From NCBI GenBank assembly GCA_947650365.1, contig OX393550.1, positions 70,801,978 through 70,865,977 on the forward strand: a stretch of 64,000 nucleotides of DNA, given 5' to 3'. Every line of letters starts with the position of its first letter. Position 1 is the stretch's first letter. The notes below the pieces were generated by a model that worked only from the letters and a program-made list of their open reading frames with translations, was not told the origin of the DNA and did not search any database. The translations under genes and the position numbers were made by a program. Origin of the DNA: Chamaelirium japonicum. Taxonomy: Eukaryota > Streptophyta > Magnoliopsida > Liliales > Melanthiaceae. Below, in pieces: positions 22,995-32,275 of the stretch.

Positions 22995-23251
22995 TTGCTC
23001 CTTGTCTGGTTGTTTTTCATTGTAGCTTTCGTTTCGGAACCTATGCCATGTATCGCCTTTTCTTCATTATCTAATAATATCGCCTCGTTTTGCCACATCT
23101 TTTGCATGGACCATTGTTGACTTTTTCTTTTGGTCGAACTGAACCTGAAGTAACTTCTCAGGCTGCCTACGTACCCCCCTAAGGAGGATCAAGTCGCACG
23201 TAGTTCATTTTTTTTTTTTTTTTTTTTTTGCGCAAGGGGTGTGGCCTTGCT
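22995..23251. other. Spacer between antisense gene and pol of B
   Basis: Contains AATAAT polyadenylation-like motifs for the antisense transcript (about 23,071) and a 20-base T-run at 23,210-23,229. On the minus strand the T-run lies just after the pol stop at 23,252. No frame of interest. Confidence 0.5.
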
Positions 23252-23830
23252 TTAGGCATAGTACCTTTTGAGGTACTTGCCGTTGATAGGGCCGAGTGTC
23301 AGCCCTTCGGGCGTAGTGAGGAGATAGGCGCCGTTGGAGTAGACTTCCTTGACGGAGTGCGGGCCATCCCATTTGGCATCAAATTTCTTCCCTCCTCGAT
23401 GCGAGAGGATGATGGGGCGTTTGACTGCCAGCACCAGTTCCCCTATCTGGAATAATCGAGGACGGATCTTCTTGTTGAAGGCGCGAGAGAGCCTGGCCTG
23501 ATAACACTCCAGACGTTGTTGAGCTTCGAGGCGTCTTTCGTTCAATGCTTCCAATTCTGCCAGGCGGAGCTGGGCGTTGTCGTCGCTGGTGAGGCCTTCC
23601 TGGACTGCTATCCTGAGCGATGGGATCTGGAGCTCGAGTGGAAGAACAGCTTCTACACCATAGACGAGGGAGTATGGTGTTGCTTGCGTTGGCGTGCGGA
23701 AGGATGTCCGATAAGCCCATAGTGCTTCGCCCATGCGTTCGTGCCAATCTTTCTTTGTCTTCGAGACGGTTTTCTCCAACAGCTTGCACAGGGTCTTGTT
23801 GAAGGCTTCTACCAGCCCGTTGGCCGGAGC
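23252..23830 (-). pseudogene. Element B integrase, C-terminal half
   Basis: Downstream part of the integrase, separated from its N-terminal half (28255-29239) by element C. It begins in sense with NNAPANGLVEAFNKTL, in which the Glu is the third residue of the D,D,E triad. It continues through WAYRTSFRTPTQATPYSLVYG and a C-terminal DNA-binding region (RLFQIGELVLAVKRPI, KFDAKWDGPHSVKEVY, GKYLKRYY), ending at a stop at 23252. No chromodomain follows, as expected for the Tat lineage. The reading frame itself is undamaged apart from the insertion. Confidence 0.85.
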
Positions 23831-23835
23831 GTTGT

Positions 23836-25061
23836 TGATACGCTCTGATACCAACTTGATGCGATGCGGAATGCTTAAATTAATCCAAGTGCAGAATTTA
23901 ACAACTAAATTCAGATTTCAGCATGTATAAATAAATTTCAACAAAGACCTATGATCATAATTCACCATTCATTCACTACCAATCAGATTTAATCCAACGA
24001 AACAATAAAAGGGACAAGATGAACAGTAATTTCAGATTATAATACTGAATTCCAGCAATAAGAACAATAACATCATCTCAAATAATAAGCCATTGTAGCA
24101 AAGAACAACCACAAACCTAACGATAAAATCCTAATGGATGAGACTCTCGGGAAAACAGAAGTTTAGGGTTCCTACAATGAAATCAGCAATAAGGCCGGTT
24201 GCGAGAAAGGAAAATATCACATGAAAGTTCTGAGGATAATCCAAACCGTGCTTAGGTCAATGCCGGCAGCTTTCCGATACTCCGTGTTGCAGAGGAATGG
24301 CGCGGAAGGGGAGGCGTGGCTCAGAAGACGGGGTGAAGAAGCCGAGACGATGATCTTGAAGAAGAAGAAACTCCACGTCGATCTTCCGTGAAGCCGAGGA
24401 TGAATAGCGAGGCGACGGGGTAGAAGCGTGCGGAAGGAAGAAGTAGACAAGAAGCAGAGAGGATTTCTTCGGAAGGGATAACCGAACAAGCGCACACGCT
24501 TCTTCAATCTAGGGTTTCAATTTCAATTTCATCTCTCCCTTTGCAATTAGGGTTTTTAGAATAAATAGGGGATGAAGGCACAAGGCACAAAAGGAAAGGA
24601 AAGAAGAGAGAGAGGGGCCGGTCGGGTAGAGAGAGAGAGAGGACGCGCGGAAGAGAGGGACGCGCGGGGCATGTTCGCGGGAGAGAGAGAGAGGGCCGGT
24701 CGGGTGGGGATTAGGCTAGGGTTTTTGGTTTTTTAATTTCCCTTCGAATCTCATCCATTGAGATCTATTCTAACCTAACATCCTACGGCTAAAAAGTAAA
24801 CACAGAAACGAGTCAGTTCGGCATCTGTGGCTCGAACCGGATGCGAACATGGCTCGCACCTACCCAAACCAGAAATAAAAACTGAAATAACTAAAGATCC
24901 GTTGGTCGGATCGAAAGAAAGTAAAAACCAAAATTGTGGGGCTTCGATTAAGCTTTCCACTGATGCAGACGGATCGACGATTGGGTTCCTGGATCTCCGT
25001 CGCGGATGGAAATACGCCATCAGCTGTAGAAAAACTGCACGTAGTAGGCTCGTCTGCATCA
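23836..25061 (-). repeat. Element C 3' LTR
   Basis: 1,226 bp. In sense it starts TGATGCAGACGAGCC and ends not at GCATCA, as in element A, but 21 bp further, after a copy of the primer-binding site and TATCA. The same extension is present in the other LTR. The flanking GTTGT duplication lies just outside the extension, which shows that the extension is a true part of the LTR. Confidence 0.9.
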
Positions 25062-25073
25062 AGTCCCCCGGAC

Positions 25074-25994
25074 TCAAAAGAACTCGACTCCTGTCGAGCA
25101 CGGTCCTGGATCCGGCGGGGGCTCTCCTGGTAGCAACCGCAACCACTGAATCTGCTCGAACTGCCCTCCCGGGTCCGGTGGCCAAGTAACCCGCCTCAAG
25201 TATGCAGCAACTCCATCTAGCATCCTTCGCCCCTCGACGCCAAGCGAAGACCTGAAAGCCAAAACCAACATCCTCCGCGGCACGATAAGATCATCAAAAG
25301 ACTCAGATAATTTCATGTGATAATAGAAGTTTGGGTTGACATGAAATTCAAATGACATATAAAAAGAAAGGCCGCGGGAGCATAATGTGCTGCGGGTCAT
25401 CGGCTTGCGCGATTGGCAATGGTGTATTTGGAAGGCCATGGGTTGCGGGTGCATTATGTGTTGCTCAATGTGGCCTGCGCACGATGCAAAACAAGGGGGT
25501 TCTAAACCAAGAGGATATGTCATGTCATCATTGTCCGGATGCAGTGAATAAAATAAGAAATTACAGAACTCATCATGCCAATTGTTATAATTTCGAAAAA
25601 TTAAAGATGATGGATTGTCTAAAAGCTGAAAACATGATTCATAGATATTCTGCCTCGAAAAATGATCAAACATGCCAAAATCTTCTTTAAGGTTAGACTC
25701 AATACTTGGATGATATGGATGCACATATGATTGGTCTATGATTGTATAGATGGAAGGCAAATGATGAATGCGAGTGTCATGAATGCCTACAGACTCTAAA
25801 TGCGATGTGCATGCAATGGAATGCAAAATGTTGTCTAATCCCTTCTCAATCGACAGCGAAACAGATGAACACCCTACGAGATTATCTGCGAATGGTGGTA
25901 TGGGTTGGTTCTGACTCAGAAGAGCTTTAGGTGCAGGGGGTGATGGGGACTGGTGAATAATCAGCAGTGGTGCAGTCACATCATCTCCCTCCAA
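25074..25994 (-). CDS. Element C: conserved reading frame of unknown function
   Basis: Open frame of 306 codons. After a short gag-derived start (EGDDVTAPLLIIHQSPSP) it passes directly into IPPFADNLVGCSS and runs to PPDPGPCSTGVEFF just before the polypurine tract. It aligns along its length with element A 14,967-15,803. Compared with A, the protease segment is missing; the junction falls at a short shared sequence (CCTAAA followed by CTCTTCTGAGTC), which suggests deletion between short direct repeats. No domain is recognised. Blocks best kept in both copies are ACTSHLESVGI, FLFYSL.PDND, HPQPMA, CSRGLSF.MSFEFHVN and RRMLVLAFRS.LGV. Confidence 0.6.
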   Translation of the reverse strand: MEGDDVTAPLLIIHQSPSPPAPKALLSQNQPIPPFADNLVGCSSVSLSIEKGLDNILHSIACTSHLESVGIHDTRIHHLPSIYTIIDQSYVHPYHPSIESNLKEDFGMFDHFSRQNIYESCFQLLDNPSSLIFRNYNNWHDEFCNFLFYSLHPDNDDMTYPLGLEPPCFASCAGHIEQHIMHPQPMAFQIHHCQSRKPMTRSTLCSRGLSFYMSFEFHVNPNFYYHMKLSESFDDLIVPRRMLVLAFRSSLGVEGRRMLDGVAAYLRRVTWPPDPGGQFEQIQWLRLLPGEPPPDPGPCSTGVEFF

Positions 25995-26081
25995 GACTAA
26001 CTCATTGAGGTGTTCGTCCTCAGACCCATGACTTTCCTCTTCCTTGTCATTGTCCGCCAGATTTGTCTGTGGGTTGAATTG

Positions 26082-26831
26082 TCATTGAGGACAATCGGCT
26101 GACTTGTGTCCTGGCTGATCTACTGATTCGTGCTCTTGTCGCAGGGTTTGGCGACTTCTGTTTTGGCTGGTCTGCACGTAGTACGCCAGTGGATTTGTGC
26201 TCTTTTCCCTAACACGACGACTAGTGCACTCGGATACTTTCGAGGACAAATTCTGGAACACACTGTGTTTGGAATCAGAAGGGAGGAACTTCCGTTGCAG
26301 CTTTTCCCTCATGTGGGTCCAAGTGGAAATTTTATCTTTTCCTTTTCTACCCCTAGCGGTCTGCAACTGTTTCCACCAAACCAGTGCATGACCTTTCAGT
26401 TTAAGGCTGACAAACTTAACTTGTTTGTCGCGGGGGATTTTCTTCCACTCGAAATACCGGTCGATATGCTCGGCCCACTCTAGAAACTCTTCGGGATCCA
26501 TCCGACCCCCGAACTCAGGAATTTCTATGTTGATGCTCTGATCCCAGTCCCAATGGGACTTCGATCTCCTATGAGTTATGCTATTCCGCCTATCAGATCC
26601 ATTAGAGGAACTGACGCTGGCTCCTCCTGACTCTAGGTCTAACTCACTATGCCCTGGCGACGCTCTAGTCCTGTGTTCCCGATGGGGTCGAGGTGGATTC
26701 TGGGATTTGGTGACGGCCAAGGTCAATTTTTCTATTTGGGTCTGAAGCCTACCCATGTGTTCCTGTTGCCTTATGAAGGCATCGTGCCAAGTGCGGGGTG
26801 GCAACGATCCAGCCATTATAGATTCTATCAA
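26082..26831 (-). pseudogene. Element C gag, internally rearranged
   Basis: An open 249-codon frame starting MIESIMAGSLPPRTWHDAF, with the gag core IEIPEFGGRMDPEEFLEW and LKGHALVWWKQLQ closely matching element A. After SVFQNL it has about 34 residues with no counterpart in A (SSKVSECTSRRVREKST...), then LRQEHESVD, then jumps to QPGHKSADCPQ, the second half of the zinc knuckle. The first Cys pair of the knuckle and about 110 residues present in A are missing. The frame is open, but the protein is probably not a working gag. Confidence 0.75.
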
Positions 26832-27008
26832 CTCACTACAGAGAGAAAAGGGATGGTCCTAATATGTATGCGATCACGCGATGCGTGTTACTAAGTAATG
26901 CAAGACACTAACTAAATGAAAGAAGGCAAAAAAAAATATTTCAGCAAACACGAGATGATGCGAGATGCGAGAGGACCGGCCGTTGCGTAAGGACGCGACG
27001 ACTAGTGC

Positions 27009-27023
27009 GCTCTGATACCAACT
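27009..27023 (-). other. Primer-binding site of element C
   Basis: On the minus strand AGTTGGTATCAGAGC directly follows the extended 5' LTR. An almost identical sequence sits 21 bp earlier, inside the LTR end (27030-27044), so the site is duplicated in tandem. Either copy could pair with initiator tRNA-Met, but the LTR end defined by the target duplication corresponds to use of the inner copy. Confidence 0.85.
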
Positions 27024-28249
27024 TGATACGCTCTGATACCAACTTGATGCGATGCGGAATGCTTAAATTAATCCAAGTGCAGAATTTAACAACTAAATTC
27101 AGATTTCAGCATGTATAAATAAATTTCAGCAAAGACCTATGATCATAATTCACCGTTCATTCACTACCAATCAGATTTAATGCAACGAAACAATAAAAGG
27201 GACAAGATGAACAGTAATTTCAGATTATAATACTGAATTCCAGCAATAAGAACAATAACATCATCTCAAATAATAAGCCATTGTAGCAAAGAACAACCAC
27301 AAACCTAACGATAAAATCCTAATGGATGAGACTCTCGGGAAAACAGAAGTTTAGGGTTCCTACAATGAAATCAGCAATAAGGCCGGTTGCGAGAAAGGAA
27401 AATATCACATGAAAGTTCTGAGGATAATCCAAACCGTGTTTAGGTCAATGCCGGCAGCTTTCCGATACTCCGTGTTGCAGAGGAATGGCGCGGAAGGGGA
27501 GGCGTGGCTCAGAAGACGGGGTGAAGAAGCCGAGACGATGATCTTGAAGAAGAAGAAACTCCACGTCGATCTTCCGTGAAGCCGAGGATGAATAGCGAGG
27601 CGACGGGGTAGAAGCGTGCGGAAGGAAGAAGTAGACAAGAAGCAGAGAGGATTTCTTCGGAAGGGATAACCGAACAAGCGCACACGCTTCTTCAATCTAG
27701 GGTTTCAATTTCAATTTCATCTCTCCCTTTGCAATTAGGGTTTTTAGAATAAATAGGGGATGAAGGCACAAGGCACAAAAGGAAAGGAAAGAAGAGAGAG
27801 AGGGGCCGGTCGGGTAGAGAGAGAGAGAGGACGCGCGGAAGAGAGGGACGCGCGGGGCATGTTCGCGGGAGAGAGAGAGAGGGCCGGTCGGGTGGGGATT
27901 AGGCTAGGGTTTTTGGTTTTTTAATTTCCCTTCGAATCTCATCCATTGAGATCTATTCTAACCTAACATCCTACGGCTAAAAAGTAAACACAGAAACGAG
28001 TCAGTTCGGCATCTGTGGCTCGAACCGGATGCGAACATGGCTCGCACCTACCCAAACCAGAAATAAAAACTGAAATAACTAAAGATCCGTTGGTCGGATC
28101 GAAAGAAAGTAAAAACCAAAATTGTGGGGCTTCGATTAAGCTTTCCACTGATGCAGACGGATCGACGATCGGGTTCCTGGATCTCCGTCGCGGATGGAAA
28201 TACGCCATCAGCTGTAGAAAAACTGCACGTAATAGGCTCGTCTGCATCA
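27024..28249 (-). repeat. Element C 5' LTR
   Basis: 1,226 bp, matching 23836-25061 apart from about six substitutions (for example CAACAAAG against CAGCAAAG, and GTAGTAGG against GTAATAGG). The AAACCCTAATTGCAAAGG leader and an AT-rich TATTTATTC box near 27,740 on the minus strand mark the likely promoter. Frames inside it are spurious. Confidence 0.9.
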
Positions 28250-28254
28250 GTTGT

Positions 28255-29239
28255 ACATCGTCGAACAATTCTGCTTAATGTTGTACAATGCGCAGAACTG
28301 GCTGACGGCAGCATTCTTGAACTGCTTCCCGTTATCTGTTACGATATAGCGGGGGACTCCATAGCGGAAGATGATGTCATTCTGGATAAAGCTGATGACG
28401 GAGTGCTTTGTAACTTCCCGCAGAGGCGTTGCTTCAGCCCACTTGGAGAAGTAGTCCGTTGCCGCCAAAATGTAGAGATGTTGCTTGGATGACTTGGGCA
28501 GGGGACCGACGATATCGAGTCCCCACCCGTCGAAGGGCCAAGACGCGATTGTTGGGTGCAAAGGCTCCGGAGGTTGACGGATGTAGTCCCCGTGCATCTG
28601 GCAAACCTGACATCTACTCGCGTACTCCAAGCTGTCCTTGATCATGGTATGCCAGTAGTATCTCATCCTCCTGACGCGGAAGTGAAGTTTCGGACCGGAC
28701 TGGTGCGATCCGCAGATTCCAGCGTGTACTTCCAGTGCGGCTTCTGCTTCTTCTTTCGCGAGGAACCTCAGGAGTGTGCCATCGTAGCTTCGACGGTACA
28801 GCTCGCCGTTGAAGTGGTAGAACCTTAGAGATCGTCGACGGATGTCACCTGTGCGCTTCGGATCTTCGGGGAGTTTACCATGAACGAGATAATCCACAAA
28901 AGGCTGCCTCCAGTCTTGTTCTTTAATCTCGAGGACGTGCACCTCGTTGGCTTGAACTGGGATTTCGAGCGGACCTTCTTCTTCGGTAATCACGAATCTT
29001 CTGCAGACGAGGACGACGAGCGAACGTTCATCTGGAAACGGGAGTGTAGCCGCCAGATTTGCGAGTGCGTCAGCTTGCTGGTTGAGGTTCCTGGAGACGT
29101 GCTGAATGGAAGCAACCTTGAGTTTACTGAGGAGCTCCACAGCCCGCGCATGCAACGGCACCAGGTCTTCTTTGTTGACTTCGTATGCCCCCAGGATTTG
29201 CTGGATCACGAGTTGGGAGTCTCCAAAAATCTCTAGTCC
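28255..29239 (-). pseudogene. Element B: end of second RNase H and N-terminal half of integrase
   Basis: In sense it opens with FGDSQLVIQQILG, the end of an archaeal-type RNase H, after a TAA at 29,240 that interrupts the polyprotein. Then comes the integrase zinc-binding HHCC module (HAGICGSHQSGPKLHFR ... CQVCQMHGD), the first catalytic Asp in GWGLDIVGPL and the second in YIVTDNGKQF. The frame is cut at STMYN by element C, continuing at 23830. All visible integrase catalytic residues are retained across the two halves. Confidence 0.85.
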
Positions 29240-30992
29240 TTAAAGCTTCATCTCGTCGGCCAGCTCGAGACCGATGAGCAAGGCTTGATATTCTGCCACG
29301 TTGTTGGAACATGATTCCGACAGTAGGAATGAGAAGGGGAGTATTTCGTTGTCCGGAGTGACGAAGATGACTCCGGCTCCCGCTATGTCTTGCCTTGCTG
29401 CGCCGTCGAAGAACATTTTCCAGGATGGGGCGACGTCGACGGAGAACACTTCTTCATCTGAGAGATCTTCTGACAACTCCCATTCCGCCGGGAGAGGGTA
29501 TTCTGCGAGGAAGTTCGCGAGGGCCTGCCCTTTAACCGCTTTCTGTGGTACGAAGGTGATATCAAATTCAAGTAGCAGCAGGGCCCACTTGGCCAGACGT
29601 CCGGAAAGCACTGGTCTTGACATGATGTACTTGAGGGGGTCAGCCTTCGAGAGGAGTCTGATGGTGTGAGCCAGCATATAATGTCGCAGCTTTTTCGTGG
29701 CGAAGATGAGCGCTAAGCAGACCTTCTCGATTGGGGAGTAATTCAGCTCTGCGCCGACGAGAGTGCGACTCAAGTAGTAGCAAGTTGTCTCCATGCCAAG
29801 TTCATTGTTCTGAGCCAGGAGTGCCCCCAAGGATTGCTCCTGGGCAGCAATGTAGAGGATGAGCGGTCTTCCTTGAACTGGTGTTGATAGAACTGGTGGC
29901 TTCAGTAGATATGCTTTGATGTTTTGGAGTGCCTCTTGGCAAGCTTCATCCCATTTGAACGGCGCTCCTTTCTTCATGAGGCGACTAAAAGGGTGGCACT
30001 TTTCGGCCAGGTTGGCGATGAATCTTCGGATATACGCCAAGTGCCCTTGGAGGCCTCTGAGGTCTCGCACTGTCTTTGGTGCAGGCATATTGACAATAGC
30101 ATCAATTTTGGATTGATCTATCTCAATGCCACGATGTCGGACGACGAAGCCGAGGAACTTGCCTGAGGAGACCCCGAACGCGCACTTGAGTGGATTCATG
30201 CGGAGTTGGTACCTTCGAAGCCGTTTGAAGATTAGCTCGAGATCTTGTAGATGTGCCGACTTCTTCTTGGATTTCACCACGAGGTCGTCGACATAACACT
30301 CCACATTTTGGTGAAGAATGTCGTCGAAGATTTTCTGCATAGCTCGCTGGTAGGTGGCTCCTGCGTTCTTCAAGCAGAATGGCATAACTTTGTAGCAGTA
30401 GATTCCTTTCGGTGTGCGGAATGCCGTGAGCTCCTCGTCCTTGGGTGCCATCCGAATCTGATTGTAGCCCGATGACCCGTCCATGAAAGTTAGCACCTCG
30501 TGACCTGTCGTCGCGTCCACCATTAGCTCTGTGATTGGCAAGGGGAAGTCGTCCTTTGGACATGCGTTGTTTGACCTCTCGAATAAAGCCGGCTTCGATC
30601 AACTTGTTGACTTCGCCTTCTATTTGGGGTACCAGTTCTGGCCGGTAGCGTCTTTGTCCTTGCTTGATGGCGTTGGCTCTGTGTTTGACGCTGAGCTGGT
30701 GCACTGCGATTTTGGGATCGAGGCCTGGCATCTCCTTGTAGGACCATGCGAAGACGTCTCTGTATTCTTTAAGCAGTTTGATGTATGCGGCTTCTTCCTC
30801 AGGGGTCAAGAGTGTGCTGACGAATGTAGGCCGAGGCTCCGTCTCTGTGCCCAAGTTGATTTCCTTCAAGTCATCAACGGTGGACTGCCCCCCTTCTTCG
30901 AGGACTGGCGGGGCGTCGGGCAACTCGTCGTCCGAAGTAGAAGTATCACCGTTGTCGGGATTCGTAATGGAGATATGATTGACGGCCGCCAT
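29240..30992 (-). pseudogene. Element B: reverse transcriptase, RNase H and second RNase H
   Basis: In sense the frame 30992-30555 carries the RT entry (PEEEAAYIKLLKEYRDVFAWSY ... NKLIEAGFIREVK). There it shifts, and the next RT blocks normally found in gypsy elements (the segment with the VDFRDLN-type motif) are missing. RT resumes with NACPKDDFPLP and FMDGSSGYNQI (first catalytic Asp), then YVDD at about 30,283-30,294. RNase H follows (LILYIAAQEQSLGALLAQ). From about 29,420 a second RNase H begins with WKMFFDGAARQDIAGAGV, the duplication typical of Tat elements. A TAA at 29240 truncates it. The element cannot make a complete pol. Confidence 0.88.
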
Positions 30993-32275
30993 GGGTGGGT
31001 GGGTGTTGCGACGAAGTCCTCGATTGGCATTCCCAGACGATCGAACACTGACTTCTTCTTTGATTGCTTAACTGGCCCGAGCCTTTCGAACACGGATGTA
31101 CGCTTTAGATTCGACTGGTTTCTACCACCTCTGATTTGCTTCTGGAGCAAGGCTTGGCATCGAGCTCGTCATCGTCTTCTTCTGCTCTCGGGACGGCTTT
31201 CGTAAGCAGAGCGTGCATCGGAGATTGTCGATCCTTCAGCTAGTTTGTCTACCATCTTCGCCCCGATGTAGTTGGAGGTGAAGGTCTTCTTCGCTGCGGT
31301 TCTGATGACCAACGGAGCTTGACTGGAGCCGATGCCTCGGCAGTTCGGGAGAATTTGTTCACCGTTTTGAAACAACCGAGCTTGAGTTCTCGTCATCCCA
31401 TATGGAGTTGCTGCTGGGGGAAGTGTGCCCATGGCGCTTTCTCTGTCGTAACCGGCTTTGAACAGCAACTTAGCAGCATTTTGCCTTCCTTTCGGCTTGA
31501 ATGCAAGCTGATTGGGGTCGACTGATTCGGTAGGCCCGCTCGGGTTCGGAGCTCGCGTCAGACTAGGTAATGGCAACGTCATGTCTTGCAGGGTGATGAC
31601 ATTGGCCTGTGATAATGACGGGGCCAGCTTCCTTGTCGGAGTAGAAGGCGATCGCTCGGATTTACGGAGCCACTGAGGCGCGAGACGCAGGACTGGCGTC
31701 GCTTGGGCGGGCAACGGGGTATGTTGCACGGCTCTTGACTCGGGGCTGATGCGCATCCTTTGTCTAAATTTCGGTGCTTCTTGGACCTCAAGTCTTGCTT
31801 TGTCGGAAGGTCGTACTGGATTTGCGGGAAGAGGAGTCTTATCCCGCTTCACTTCTTCAATTTTCTGGACTCGAGGGGCTTTAGCTGGAAGAACTTCCGC
31901 GACTAGGCCCTTTGCTTGGTAGAACTTAGCATCGGCCAAGTGTGCCTCGGCCTCGTTGAATGGCTTGTCGTCCGCAACTATGCACCTCTCCACGCCTTCT
32001 TCGTAGTACTTGAGGCACTGGTGCCAGGTGGATACCACGATGTCATTCTCGTGCAGCCATGGTCTTCCTAACAGGAGGCGATATGACGTCTGGCAATCGA
32101 TATCTAGCGGGCCGATGGAAAGCTTCAAACGGATGATTCCGACGGTGGACTGTCCGCCCTGGTTGAACCCTTGAATGACCAACTGACTTGGCGAGAGCTG
32201 GTCGTTGGTGATGCCGAGTTGCCGCATTGTCTGGATAGGCATGATGTTGACGGCGGAGCCACAGTCCAACAGGAT
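30993..32275 (-). pseudogene. Element B: protease and protease-RT spacer
   Basis: Retropepsin reads ILLDCGSAVNIMP just after an in-frame TGA at about 32,274-32,276, with LLGRPWLHEN about 60 residues later. The active-site triplet is D-C-G rather than the usual D-S/T-G. The frame stays open to 31,169, passing through a Pro/Arg-rich spacer. A shifted piece at 30,866-31,150 contains SVFERLG and SVFDRLG, a repeated spacer motif. The protease would cut gag and pol; given the stop and the Cys substitution I expect it to be inactive. Confidence 0.75.

Larger units (their letters stand above)
23836..28249 (-). mobile_element. Element C: young non-autonomous element of the A family, nested in B
   Basis: 4,414 bp, sense strand minus. 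Perfect target duplication GTTGT at 23831-23835 and 28250-28254 splits the integrase of element B. The LTRs (27024-28249 and 23836-25061, 1,226 bp each) differ at only about six positions that I can see, so it inserted recently compared with A and B. Internal part: primer site, shortened gag, then the unknown reading frame shared with A. No reverse transcriptase, RNase H or integrase. Confidence 0.92.
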
